Shown one piece after another: positions 26,845 through 34,937 of a stretch of DNA of 64,000 nt. Made by a program: the position numbers and the translations under genes. This DNA comes from JACVRW01 sp963812415 (GTDB lineage Bacteria > Actinomycetota > Thermoleophilia > Solirubrobacterales > Thermoleophilaceae). The notes beneath the pieces are model-generated. The model saw only the letters and a list, made by a program, of their open reading frames with translations, was not told the DNA's origin and did not search any database. How positions within the stretch are numbered: the first letter of the stretch is position 1; every line of letters starts with the position of its first letter. Location: positions 62,001-126,000 of the forward strand of contig CAWEVH010000028.1 of the NCBI GenBank assembly GCA_963812415.1, read 5' to 3'.

Positions 26845-27975
26845 CGCGCGAAGCGTAACGGCGCAGGGTAGTCGACGACCGTCCGGTCGCCCTACGCCTC
26901 GCCCGGCCGCTCGGCGCAACAGCCCGACGGCCTCCTCGGCGGCGCCGAGCGCCGCACCGGCGAGCCGGTACTGGACCTGCTGCGAGCGGCGGGTGCGAGC
27001 GATGCGGTCGTGCTCGCGCTCGAGATGCCAGGCCACGGTCGCCTCGAGCGTCTCCTCGTGGGGCCGTGGGCGCCAGCCGAGCTCGCGCCGCGCCTTGGTC
27101 GCCCGGTAGGTCCAGCGCTCGGAGGCGGCGCGCACCTCGAGCGGGGTCAGCGGCCAGGAGCGCCCGCGCGCCGCGAGGAGCGAGGCCGCCAGCGCCGCCG
27201 CGGCCGGCGCGAGCTTCACGGGCGGGTCGATGCCCGAGAGCCGCCCGAGGTCGGCGAACAGGCGGTCGAAGGTGAAGTTGCGCGCGCACAGCAGGTAGCG
27301 CTCGCCGATCCCGCCACCGGCGTCGGCGAGCAGATGCCCCTCGGCCACGTCGCGCACGTCCACGATCCCGGCCGCGCCGTCGGTGTAGACGGGAATGCGG
27401 CCGAGCAGGAAGCTCCGGACGAGCCGAGTCGAGGTCAGCAGGTGGTCCCCGGCGCCGAAGCACACCGCCGGGTTCACGCACACGAGCGGCAGCCCGCGCG
27501 CCGCCACCCGCATCGCCTCCACCTCCGCCTCGTGGACCGCGTTGACGTACGGGATGCCGAGCCGGCCGGCCGTGAACAGCTGGCTTTCGTCGGCCGTCTT
27601 GCCCGCCGCGGCGGGGCCGACCACCGCGGCGCTCGAGGTGTAGACGACCCGCTCCACCTGCGCGCGCAGGCACTCCTGCATCACGACCTTGGTGCCGCCC
27701 ACGTTCACGTCGAAGACGCGCTCGGAGTCCGCCGGGCGCACCGAGGTCACGCCGGCGCAGTGGAACACGCGCTCGACCCCCTTGAGCGCACGCCGGACCG
27801 AGCGCCGGTCGCGCACCTCGCAGCGCACCCGCTGGAGCTCGCCGAGGTCGGCGATCGCGGCGTCGGGGGAGCCCTCCTCGACCGCCAGGCGCACGTCGTC
27901 GCCACGTTCGGCACAGAGGCGCGCCACGTGGGAGCCGATGAATCCGGTGGCGCCGGTTACGAGCACCTTGCCCAA
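26635..27975 (-). CDS. Extended SDR (dihydroflavonol-4-reductase/3-beta-HSD-like), reading into a small basic protein
   Basis: The protein starts with a Rossmann motif KVLVTGATGFIGSHVARL. It continues with VERVFHCAGVTSV, YTSSAAVVGP, the modified catalytic segment IPYVNAVHEAEVEA (Tyr-x3-His instead of the usual Tyr-x3-Lys), VCVNPAVCFGAGD and a C-terminal substrate region. Such enzymes reduce or isomerise sugars, sterols or flavonoid-like ketones using NADPH. The catalytic lysine appears replaced, so activity is doubtful. The frame runs on without stop for another 70 residues into the small basic protein. The start is taken as TTG at 27975 because no ATG or GTG sits before the Rossmann strand except the GTG three codons into it. 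Confidence 0.7.
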   Translation of the reverse strand: MGKVLVTGATGFIGSHVARLCAERGDDVRLAVEEGSPDAAIADLGELQRVRCEVRDRRSVRRALKGVERVFHCAGVTSVRPADSERVFDVNVGGTKVVMQECLRAQVERVVYTSSAAVVGPAAAGKTADESQLFTAGRLGIPYVNAVHEAEVEAMRVAARGLPLVCVNPAVCFGAGDHLLTSTRLVRSFLLGRIPVYTDGAAGIVDVRDVAEGHLLADAGGGIGERYLLCARNFTFDRLFADLGRLSGIDPPVKLAPAAAALAASLLAARGRSWPLTPLEVRAASERWTYRATKARRELGWRPRPHEETLEATVAWHLEREHDRIARTRRSQQVQYRLAGAALGAAEEAVGLLRRAAGRGVGRPDGRRLPCAVTLRAMARSHQKRIGPGRGTKAVSNVKRLWPFVLMAWERWQSLPPEQRERYLRQARTYAERGKKSFDERRGRKR

Positions 27976-28020
27976 GCCACGGGCGAGTCTACGCCGCCGG
28001 CTGAGTAGGCTGGCCCGCGC

Positions 28021-28890
28021 ATGGCGGACGTCGCGATCGTGACCGACAGCACCTCCTACCTGCCGCCGGAGCTGATCGAGCGGCACGGGATACAGGTCGT
28101 CCCCCTCTACGTGGTCTTCGGGGGCGATCGCACGGTGCCGGAGGTCGAGATCACCGATTACGAGGCCTTCTTCGAGGAGCTGCGCAGCGCCGAGACGCTC
28201 CCCACCACCTCGCAGCCCTCGATCGGGGACTTCAGCGCCGTCTTCGAGCCGCTCCTGGCCGAGGGCCGGGAGGTCGTCTCGGTTCACATCTCGGGCGGGC
28301 TGTCGGGCACGCCCGACGCCGCCCGTCAGGCACGCGACGCGCTCGAGCGAGACGGCAAGGGCGGCGAGCGCGTTCACGTGATCGACTCGACCACCGCGGC
28401 CGGGGGACTCGGGATCATGGTGCTCGCCGCCGCCAAGGCGGCCGGCGAGGGCGCGAGCGCCAGGGAGATCGTCGACCGGGTGGCGCAGGCGCGGGCCGAG
28501 CTCAAGCTCTGGTTCGCCCTCGACACGCTCGAGTTCCTCAAGCGCGGCGGGCGCATCGGGGCGGCCAGCGCCTGGATCGGCTCCACGCTGCGCGTGAAGC
28601 CGATCCTGACGGTCGAGAACGAGATGACCCCGATCGAACGGGTGCGCACCGCCTCGCGCGCGTTCGAGCGCATGGTCGACTACGCCCGCCAGCGCCACGA
28701 CTCCGGCGCCAACGCCTGGTCGGCGCAGCACATCAACGCTCCCGACCAGTGTGCCGCGCTGATCGAGCGCTGCACCGAGGTGTTCCAGACACCCCCCACG
28801 ATCGTGAGCGAGATCGGCCCGGTGCTGTCCGCGCACACCGGCCCGGGACTGCTCGGGATGGGCGCGCTCCCGGCGCATTTCGTGCACTAG
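28021..28890 (+). CDS. DegV family fatty-acid-binding protein
   Basis: A 289-residue DegV protein. The N-terminal motif IVTDSTSYLPPELIERHGI and TTSQPSIGDF, then VSVHISGGLSGT, are the conserved fatty-acid carboxylate-binding segments. The central VIDSTTAAGGLGIMVL and LKRGGRIGAA are also typical. In Firmicutes such proteins (FakB) present fatty acids to the kinase FakA; no FakA gene is visible here. The ATG start follows the divergent SDR start by 45 bp. Intact and of usual length. Confidence 0.92.
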   Translation: MADVAIVTDSTSYLPPELIERHGIQVVPLYVVFGGDRTVPEVEITDYEAFFEELRSAETLPTTSQPSIGDFSAVFEPLLAEGREVVSVHISGGLSGTPDAARQARDALERDGKGGERVHVIDSTTAAGGLGIMVLAAAKAAGEGASAREIVDRVAQARAELKLWFALDTLEFLKRGGRIGAASAWIGSTLRVKPILTVENEMTPIERVRTASRAFERMVDYARQRHDSGANAWSAQHINAPDQCAALIERCTEVFQTPPTIVSEIGPVLSAHTGPGLLGMGALPAHFVH

Positions 28891-28925
28891 CAGGAGCGCT
28901 CAGCGCGAGGGCGAAGGCTCGCCCG

Positions 28926-30024
28926 ATGCCCACGGCCAGGAGCGTGGTTCGGATCGTGCTGATCGTCGTCTGCGTGGCGATCGCCCTCTACCTGCTCTAC
29001 CTGCTGCGCAGGCCGATCGGCTGGCTGCTGATCTCCATCTTCCTGGCCGTGGCGCTGTCGCCGCCGGTGAACTGGGTGGCGCGCCGGATGAGGCGAGGGC
29101 TCGCGATCACGGTCGTCTACCTGGTGCTGCTTGGCCGTGCCGCTGCTGCTGGTCGCGCTGATCGTGCCACCGCTCATCACCGAGGCGAACAACTTCGCGG
29201 GCAACGTTCCGGAGTACGCCGAGGACGTGACCAGATTCGTGCAGGACAACGACCAGCTGCGCAAGCTGAACGAGGACTACGACATCACCGGGCAGCTCGA
29301 GAAGGAGGCGGCCAAGCTGCCCGACAAGCTCGGCGGGGCGGCCGGCACGTTGCGGGACGTCGGCTTCGGCGTGGTGAACTCGCTGTTCGCGCTCGTCACG
29401 ATCCTCGTGCTCACCGCCTTCCTGCTCTCCAACGGGCGCAACTGGACCGACACCATGATCGCCAGCCGGCCGGACGAGGAGCGAAGGCGCCTGCGGCGCT
29501 CGCTCGACCACATGGCCGGGGCGGTGGGTGGCTACGTGGCCGGCGCGCTCGCGATCGCGGTGATCGCCGGGGTGGCCACCTACATCGTGCTCACGATCCT
29601 CGGCGTGCCGTTCAGGGCGCCGCTCGCCGTGATCGCCGGATTGTTCTCCCTGATCCCGCTGATCGGAGCGACGATCGCGGCGTTCCTGATCGGGATCGTG
29701 ACGCTGTTCGAGAACTTCCCGACCGCGACGATCATCTGGGTGATCTGGGCGATCGTCTACCAGCAGTTCGAGAACCACGTGATCCAGCCGCAGATCCAGA
29801 AGCGGACGGTGCACGTCCACCCGTTCATCACGATCGTGGCCGTGCTGTTCGGCGCCGCGCTGCTCGGCGTGATCGGGGCGCTCGTGGCGATCCCCGTGGC
29901 GGCCTCGATCCAGATCCTGCTGCGCGAGTACGTGGACCTGCGCACGCTGTCGATCAAGCCCGAAGAGCCGGAGGACGAGCCGCCCCCGATGGCGCCGCCG
30001 CACCCCGACCCAGCGCCCGCGTAG
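28926..30024 (+). CDS. AI-2E family transporter (PF01594), one frameshift
   Basis: The first frame gives an N-terminal membrane hairpin (IVLIVVCVAIALYLLYLL, LLISIFLAVALSPPVNWVARR), which is the usual AI-2E start. Near 29130 the frame shifts, and the next frame continues with the long periplasmic or amphipathic region. It then gives AFLLSNGRNW, GAVGGYVAGALAIAVIAG, LSLIPLIGATIAAFLIG-like (FSLIPLIGATIAAFLIG), and a C-terminal YVDLR. Repaired length is about 365 residues. The family holds exporters and Na+/H+ antiporters with unclear substrates; the AI-2 link is only from one member. It is followed after 11 bp by a flippase-like membrane protein gene. Confidence 0.82.
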
Positions 30025-30035
30025 CCTCTCCCCAC

Positions 30036-31103
30036 ATGAGCGCCGGCGGCCTTGCCAAGCGTGGACTGCTGCTCGCGGTGACAGCGATCTCGCTGTACCT
30101 CCTCGCGCCGGCCCTGCTCCAGGTCTTCGGCGGGTTCGACCGCCTCGACGACTTCAACCCGCTCTGGTGGGGGGCAATGATCGCGCTGCAGCTGGGCAGC
30201 TTCGCCTGCATGTGGGCCGTGCAGAAGCTCTCCGTGCGCGCCGAGGAGCTGGGACCGGTCGCGACCTCACAGCTGGCGTCGACGGCGTTCGGCCGGGTGG
30301 TGCCGGGCGGCGTGGCCGCGGCGGGAGCCATGCAGTACGCGATGCTCACCCGCGCGGGCGTGCCGGCCGCGGCCACGGCCTCGGGCCTTACGGCCGCCTC
30401 CGTGCTCGTGTTCGGGATCCTGCTGGCACTGCCGCTGCTGGCCCTGCCGGCGATCCTGTTCGGCGCACCCGTGGACCCGGGGCTCGGCCGGGCGGCTGTG
30501 ATCGGCGCCGTGGTGTTCGTGGCGACGGTGGCGCTCGGGGCGGCCGCGATCGTCTGGGACGAGCCGCTCGTCGTGATCGGCCGGGCCGCCCAGGCGGTGC
30601 GGAACCGCGTGCTGCGCAAGCGGCCCCCGCTCGTGGGGCTGCCCGGGCGCCTCGTTCGCGAGCGCAACGAGGTGCGTGAGGTGCTGGGGCAGCGCTGGTG
30701 GGAGGCGCTGCTGTTCGCGGCCGGCCGCTGGGTGCTCGACTACCTGACCCTGCTCGCCGCACTTACGGCCGTGAACGCCGATCCGCGGCCGTCCACCGTG
30801 CTGCTCGCCTTCTGCGCCGCCCAGTTCCTGGGCACGCTGCCGCTCACCCCCGGCGGCCTCGGCTTCGTGGAGGCGGGCCTCACGGGAACGCTCGCGCTCG
30901 CGGGCGTCGGCGCCGGCGCCGCGTTGGTGGCGACGCTCGCGTACCGCCTCGTGTCGTTCTGGCTGCCGATCCCCGCCGGCGCCGTGGCCGCGGTCGTCCA
31001 CCGGCGCAGGTACGGCGAGTCGGAGCCCGCGGCGATCGGGGCGGCCCCCGAGTCGGGGATCAGCCGGGCCCGCTCGGTGACGGCGAGCCGGCGGCAGGAC
31101 TGA
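30036..31103 (+). CDS. Flippase-like membrane protein (LPG_synthase_TM/UPF0104 family)
   Basis: A 355-residue polytopic protein with seven or eight membrane segments and the UPF0104/YbhN signatures: STAFGRVVPGGVAAAGAMQY in the first half and FLGTLPLTPGGLGFVEAGLTG in the second. Family members relate to the membrane half of lysyl-phosphatidylglycerol synthase and to AglD; some transfer or flip lipids. The same domain is fused to a glycosyltransferase at 13-15 kb in this window, so the organism has at least two copies in different contexts. It lies 11 bp after the AI-2E gene and probably shares its transcript. Confidence 0.85.
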   Translation: MSAGGLAKRGLLLAVTAISLYLLAPALLQVFGGFDRLDDFNPLWWGAMIALQLGSFACMWAVQKLSVRAEELGPVATSQLASTAFGRVVPGGVAAAGAMQYAMLTRAGVPAAATASGLTAASVLVFGILLALPLLALPAILFGAPVDPGLGRAAVIGAVVFVATVALGAAAIVWDEPLVVIGRAAQAVRNRVLRKRPPLVGLPGRLVRERNEVREVLGQRWWEALLFAAGRWVLDYLTLLAALTAVNADPRPSTVLLAFCAAQFLGTLPLTPGGLGFVEAGLTGTLALAGVGAGAALVATLAYRLVSFWLPIPAGAVAAVVHRRRYGESEPAAIGAAPESGISRARSVTASRRQD

Positions 31104-31912
31104 CGGCCTCCCCCGTGCGCCGGTCGAGCGCCGTGCGCGCGAGCCAGGCCGTGGCCGCGGCGAGCACCGCCGCCGGAATGGCGTCGAGGCCCGGCGTTCC
31201 GACCAGGAGGAGGGCCAGCAGCACCGAGGAGAAGAGCAGCTTCGTCATCGCCGCCACGCCCGCCGCGGTGCCGATCGCGACCGCGGCTGTGACCGAAAGG
31301 TCGAAGAGCTCAACCGCGACCATGGCCACGCCGATGCCAAGGAACACGGCTGGGAACACGGGGCCGCCACGGAAGCCGGAGCCGAGGCTGATCGCGTAGC
31401 CGAGCCCCTTGGCGACAACGAGCACGAGCACGATGCCGAGCGACCCCTCGGCGATCAGATCCGGCACCGCCGCCTGGCCCGAGAAGAGCACGTCCTGCGA
31501 GTCGGCGCCGAGCAGCTCGGCGCTCCAGGCGAGGACGCCGACAGCGAGGCCGCCCGCCACCAGCAGGGGCCCCATCCCGACGCCCCGCTCGCGGAGGCCG
31601 TCCGTGCGTCTGGCGAGCAGGCGAACGAGCACGATCACGAGCGCGGTCACCAGGCCGCACGAGCAGGGCTCCCACAGCCGGCAGGGCGATCACGAGGTAC
31701 CACGGGGGCGACGAGTGCCCAAGCCAGTCCGGCAGGTCCGTCCAGAGCAGGTCCTCGACGACGTGCACGAGCGCGATGAAGCCGGCCGCGAGCAGGCCGG
31801 CCGGGACGCCGATCAGGGCGCCAAGCCCGACGAGCCGCAGGTAGTCCCGCGGCTCGATCGCGGGAGCGCTCGACGGCGGCGGCGCTGGAGCGTCGGGCAT
31901 CGGTGCGCGCAT
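31060..31912 (-). pseudogene. ClC-family chloride channel remnant with central deletion and frame change
   Basis: The N-terminal frame (MPDAPAPPP to about residue 75) shows the start of a voltage-gated chloride channel/antiporter: YLRLVGLGALIGVPAGLLAAGFIALVHVVED. A change of frame near 31700 leads straight to the C-terminal half with ISLGSGFRGGPVFPAVFLG (the GxFxP-type chloride motif) and later helices. The middle part that carries the GSGIP-like and GKEGP-like motifs is absent. The whole is about 284 codons, against more than 400 normally. This is more than a single indel and supports a degraded gene, unless an assembly gap has been closed wrongly. It overlaps the end of the flippase-like gene by 44 bp. 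Confidence 0.7.
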
Positions 31913-31971
31913 GCTAGATGACCTGTTCAGCGCCCGGCAGGCACGCACCCGCTGCCGTCGAATTGATCGGA

Positions 31972-32694
31972 GTGGCCCGACCACTTGACCGCCTGCGCGG
32001 ACGGGACCATCGGCACGGCTACGGGCTGGTCCTCCTGCTCGTGCTCGCCTCGGCTTGCTTCCAGGTCGCCGCTCCCTCGGCGAGCTGGTCGCGGTTCATC
32101 ACGATCGTGCTGGGCGCGGCGACGCTGCTCGCCGCCATGGTCGCGACCGAGACCCGGCACGGCGTCGGCAGGGCCGTGGCCACGGCGGCGCTCGGCCTCG
32201 CGGCGATCTCCGGCGTCTTCTGGCTCGTGAGCGGCTCGATCCCCAAGGGCGAGGCCGCGATCGCGAACGGCCTGCTGGTGGCGTTCGCCCCTGTCCTGAT
32301 CGTCCGCGGGATCCTGCGTGACATGCGCCGGGAGGGCGCGGTCACGGTGCACGCGCTCTCCGGCGTACTCGCGATCTACCTGCTGCTCGGCATGTTCTTC
32401 TCGTTCCTCTACGGCGCCGTCGACGGCCTGTCAGACAACGTGACGTTCAACGGGGCGATCGTGCCAGAGCGCTCCGACTTCCTCTACTTCAGCTACATCA
32501 CCCAGGCGACCGTCGGCTACGGCGACATCACGCCGGCGTCCGACCTCACGCGCATGTTTGCGGTCGTACAGGCGCTGACCGGCCAGGTGTATCTCGTGAC
32601 CGTCGTGGCGCTGATCATCTCGAACCTGCGACCGCGCCGCTCGCCCCCGGGCGAGGGAGCGAGCGCGCCGGTCACAGAGCCGCCGGGAACCTAG
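31972..32694 (+). CDS. Two-pore-helix potassium channel-like membrane protein
   Basis: A protein of about 240 residues with four or more N-terminal hydrophobic segments and a C-terminal ion-channel unit. That unit is helix HALSGVLAIYLLLGMFFSFLY, a pore helix, the K+ selectivity filter in QATVGYGDITP, and helix VVQALTGQVYLVTVVALIIS. No RCK or cyclic-nucleotide domain follows; the C-terminus is short and Pro-rich. It likely passes K+ across the membrane. I use the GTG at 31972; an ATG at 31918 would leave only 5 bp to the divergent ClC remnant. The stop overlaps the convergent sulfotransferase gene by 4 bp. Confidence 0.85.
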   Translation: MARPLDRLRGRDHRHGYGLVLLLVLASACFQVAAPSASWSRFITIVLGAATLLAAMVATETRHGVGRAVATAALGLAAISGVFWLVSGSIPKGEAAIANGLLVAFAPVLIVRGILRDMRREGAVTVHALSGVLAIYLLLGMFFSFLYGAVDGLSDNVTFNGAIVPERSDFLYFSYITQATVGYGDITPASDLTRMFAVVQALTGQVYLVTVVALIISNLRPRRSPPGEGASAPVTEPPGT

Positions 32695-33353
32695 GCCGGC
32701 AGCGGTTCGAGCCCGAACTCCGTCCGGAACTCGTTGGTGTCGTGCAGGTGCGGGAAGGGCTTGTCCGGCACCTCGAGGCCGAGCTTCTCGCAGATCGGCT
32801 CCCAGCCGTCTACCCCCAGCTCCCAGACGATCAGGCGGTCGGCCGGTACCGTCCGCTTGATCGTCTCGATCCGGTCCCAGTACATCGACCGGACCCACTC
32901 CTTGTCCTTGAAGTTGCCCTGGAAGTCGCCCTGCCAGATCAGCTTCTCGATCGCGCCCCAGAGCTCGGGCGACGGGCCCTCGCGGTTGGCGTCCTCCTTG
33001 AGCTCCCCGGCCATCGCCGCCTCCTTGACGGCGAGGATCGTGTTCTGGCAGCTCTTGTAGAAGCCGTCGAAGTCGCGATAGTTGAGCAGCACGGGGGCGT
33101 CCGGGAACGCCTCGACGAGCTGCTCCCAGCGCGAGCAGGCCGGCCAGTCGACGGTCGCCTCCCAGGGCTCGAACACCTCGTCCCAGTTCACGGGCTCGTT
33201 GTTCGCGATCTTGATCCAGTACGGCAGGTCGCGGTCGCGGTTCTCCCCAATGATCAGGTCGATCATGTGGAAGGTCGGCAGCCCGAGCTCCTCGAGCGCG
33301 CCCTTGAGCGACATCGTGCCACTGCGGCCGAAACCGACTCCGACCAGTTTCAT
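32691..33353 (-). CDS. Sulfotransferase family protein
   Basis: A 220-residue protein with the PAPS-binding 5'-phosphosulfate loop near the N-terminus, VGVGFGRSGTMSLKGALEEL, and the later block APVLLNYRDFDGFYKSCQNT containing the Arg-Asp expected for the 3'-phosphate site. It resembles the Sulfotransfer_4 group (P-loop NTPase-like), often acting on small molecules or glycans. The acceptor is unknown. Its ATG overlaps the stop of the GNAT gene by one base, placing it last in a leftward operon that begins with the nitrilase-family gene. Confidence 0.85.
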   Translation of the reverse strand: MKLVGVGFGRSGTMSLKGALEELGLPTFHMIDLIIGENRDRDLPYWIKIANNEPVNWDEVFEPWEATVDWPACSRWEQLVEAFPDAPVLLNYRDFDGFYKSCQNTILAVKEAAMAGELKEDANREGPSPELWGAIEKLIWQGDFQGNFKDKEWVRSMYWDRIETIKRTVPADRLIVWELGVDGWEPICEKLGLEVPDKPFPHLHDTNEFRTEFGLEPLPA

Positions 33354-33877
33354 CAGTTGGTCCCCCTATGTTCTTCGACAGTGAGCGCATAGCGCTCGTG
33401 GTCCCGCCAGCGGCCGCCGATCTTCAGGTAGCGAGGTGAGAAGCCTTCGAGGCGGAAGCCGCAGCGCTGCACGAGTCGTTTCGAGCGCTCGTTAGCTGGC
33501 TGCACATTAGCTTCCACGCGGTGCAGGCGCAGGGCCGTGAAGACATGACGCATTGTCAGCTGGAGCCCCTCGGTCATGTAGCCCCGGCCGGCATAGGGCG
33601 CAGCCACGGCGAAACCGAGGTAGGCGTTCTGGAAGCCACCGCGGACGATCTGCGAGAGGTGGAATGAGCCGACGATGGCGCCGCCCTCCCTGAGCACCGC
33701 CAGCAGCACCTCATTCGACTCGTCGCGCGAGCGCTCGATCAGCTCCTCCCAGGCCTCGGGGGTCTCCGCCGCGAAGAACCAGGGCCGTAGGTGGTGGCGG
33801 CTCGCGCGCATGAGCGCGGTGTACTCCGGGCCGTCGGCCGGCCGTGCGTGGCGAAGCTTGACCCGCGGAGCGGTCAG
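33353..33877 (-). CDS. GNAT acetyltransferase (RimJ/RimL type), probable CTG start
   Basis: The core is a RimJ/RimL-like GNAT: VGSFHLSQIVRG, the acetyl-CoA loop APYAGRGYMTEGLQL, VEANVQPANERSKRLVQRCGF and a final YALTVEEH. From the first ATG (33811) the protein would lack its first beta strand. That strand is present just upstream in frame, LTAPRVKLRHARPADGPEYTAL, and starts at a CTG (33877) overlapping the TGA of the DUF3618 gene as CTGA. The neighbouring genes use the same kind of four-base overlap with ATG or GTG, so either CTG is the start or a single base differs from ATG. The substrate, protein N-terminus or small molecule, is unknown. Confidence 0.8.
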   Translation of the reverse strand: MTAPRVKLRHARPADGPEYTALMRASRHHLRPWFFAAETPEAWEELIERSRDESNEVLLAVLREGGAIVGSFHLSQIVRGGFQNAYLGFAVAAPYAGRGYMTEGLQLTMRHVFTALRLHRVEANVQPANERSKRLVQRCGFRLEGFSPRYLKIGGRWRDHERYALTVEEHRGTN

Positions 33878-34107
33878 CGCCGCCGGCGGGTGATCAGCGA
33901 GATGGTGGCGGCCACGCCGCCACCGACGACGAAGCCGGCAACGGCCGCGCCGATCAGCGCCGTCTTGCGGTTCTCGGACAGCTGGCGGCGCCAGTCGGTG
34001 AGCTCGTTCACCTTCGAGCGCAGGTCGTTGACGGAGAACGCGAGCTCCCGCCTGGTCTCCTCGATCGAGGCCCGGATCATCTCGGGGCTGGTCGTGCCAC
34101 CGGCCAC
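33874..34107 (-). CDS. DUF3618 family small membrane protein
   Basis: A 77-residue protein with the DUF3618 pattern: soluble N-terminal helix PEMIRASIEETRRELAFSVN and DLRSKVNELTDW, then one membrane segment (ALIGAAVAGFVVGGGVAATI) and an end of four arginines. Such proteins accompany holin-X and YtxH-like genes in actinobacteria. Function is not established; a role in envelope organisation or stress is a guess. GTG start overlapping the holin-like TAG by one base. Confidence 0.8.
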   Translation of the reverse strand: MAGGTTSPEMIRASIEETRRELAFSVNDLRSKVNELTDWRRQLSENRKTALIGAAVAGFVVGGGVAATISLITRRRR

Positions 34108-34583
34108 TAGGCCTTCACCTCCTCGCCCCTCTCGAGCGTCCGCGGCACCTGGTCGTGATGGATGCGCTGCGCCTCGAGGTCCTCGCGCGTCTTCTTCGCC
34201 TGCTCGATCGCGAGATCCGGCGTGGGCGGCGCGCCGCTCTGGAAGAAGCGGTACGCGACGAACGCCGCGATGGCGGCCGCGAGGAACAGGAGCAGCGTCA
34301 CGACGAGATAGCCCGGCCAGCCGGTGTTCCAGTCGAACAGGTCGTTGAGGAAGAGCGCGAAGAAGTGGAAGAACATCGTGATGCCGAAGACGAGGAAGAC
34401 GCCCGCCGCCGCGCCTACCCCGGCGCCCTTGCCGAGCTTCGAGAACTTGTCGGTGACCTCGGCCTTGGCGAGGTCGATCTCCTGCCGGACGAGCAGCGAC
34501 GCCTTCTCGGAGACATCCGAGACGATCTCGCCGATCGACTTCTCGGCTGTGTCGGGCGGGGGAGTGCCGTCGCCGGGGCTCAT
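34107..34583 (-). CDS. Actinobacterial holin-X/phage-holin-family membrane protein
   Basis: A 158-residue protein. An N-terminal helix SIGEIVSDVSEKASLLVRQE and EIDLAKAEVTDKF is followed by two membrane segments (VGAAAGVFLVFGITMFFHFF and LVVTLLLFLAAAIAAFVAY) and a charged tail. This is the layout of the family annotated as phage holin 3_6 or actinobacterial holin-X. No phage gene lies near; it sits in a chromosomal operon with DUF3618 and DUF4235-like genes, so the name should not be read as proof of a prophage. ATG overlaps the preceding stop by 4 bp. Confidence 0.82.
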   Translation of the reverse strand: MSPGDGTPPPDTAEKSIGEIVSDVSEKASLLVRQEIDLAKAEVTDKFSKLGKGAGVGAAAGVFLVFGITMFFHFFALFLNDLFDWNTGWPGYLVVTLLLFLAAAIAAFVAYRFFQSGAPPTPDLAIEQAKKTREDLEAQRIHHDQVPRTLERGEEVKA

Positions 34584-34789
34584 GCGGCGAATCGTCGCAG
34601 GATCACGGCCAGCACGAGGCCGCCGGCGAACGCCGCGCCGACGAACAGCTCCGGACGCTCGGCGAACGGGTCGCTCTCGGTCTCCACGCTGAGGGGGGAC
34701 TCGCCGAGCGGACGGTCGCCGGTGGCGCCCTGGTTGGGCTGCGCCCCGGCGGAATCGGCCGCCTCGTCGACCCCGGTCTGGTCGGCCAT
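34580..34789 (-). CDS. Small single-pass membrane protein, unknown
   Basis: A 69-residue protein with a polar N-terminal two thirds rich in Gly, Ser and acidic residues (ADQTGVDEAADSAGAQPN) and a C-terminal membrane helix (LFVGAAFAGGLVLAVILRRF). It starts with ATG overlapping the previous stop by one base and ends with ATGA overlap to the holin-like gene. The position between DUF4235-like and holin-like genes and the coupled starts support it as a real gene. No family is recognised. Confidence 0.65.
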   Translation of the reverse strand: MADQTGVDEAADSAGAQPNQGATGDRPLGESPLSVETESDPFAERPELFVGAAFAGGLVLAVILRRFAA

Positions 34790-34926
34790 CAGTCGATCGG
34801 CGGGTCTTCCTTGAACACCCGCAGCCAGATCTGGGTTGCGATCTTGGTGGCGACGAGCGAGCTGAGCGCGCCCACCCCGGCGAGCAGCCCGCTCCACATC
34901 AGTCGCTTCGAGAGATCGCTGTGCAT
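34789..34926 (-). CDS. DUF4235-like small membrane protein
   Basis: Only 45 residues: SDLSKRLMWSGLLAGVGALS and SLVATKIATQIWLRVFKEDPP. The helical hairpin followed by an aromatic-basic stretch and an EDPP-type end resembles DUF4235 proteins, which are short membrane proteins of actinobacteria. It starts with ATG 11 bp after the TetR stop and its own stop overlaps the next ATG. Too short for firm family assignment, but context and coupling support it. Confidence 0.55.
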   Translation of the reverse strand: MHSDLSKRLMWSGLLAGVGALSSLVATKIATQIWLRVFKEDPPID

Positions 34927-34937
34927 GAGCGGCGGAT

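Noticed and set aside
34107..34583. Holin-like protein as evidence for a prophage
   Set aside because: No other phage gene is present; this holin-X type is a normal chromosomal actinobacterial membrane protein, here inside an operon with DUF3618.
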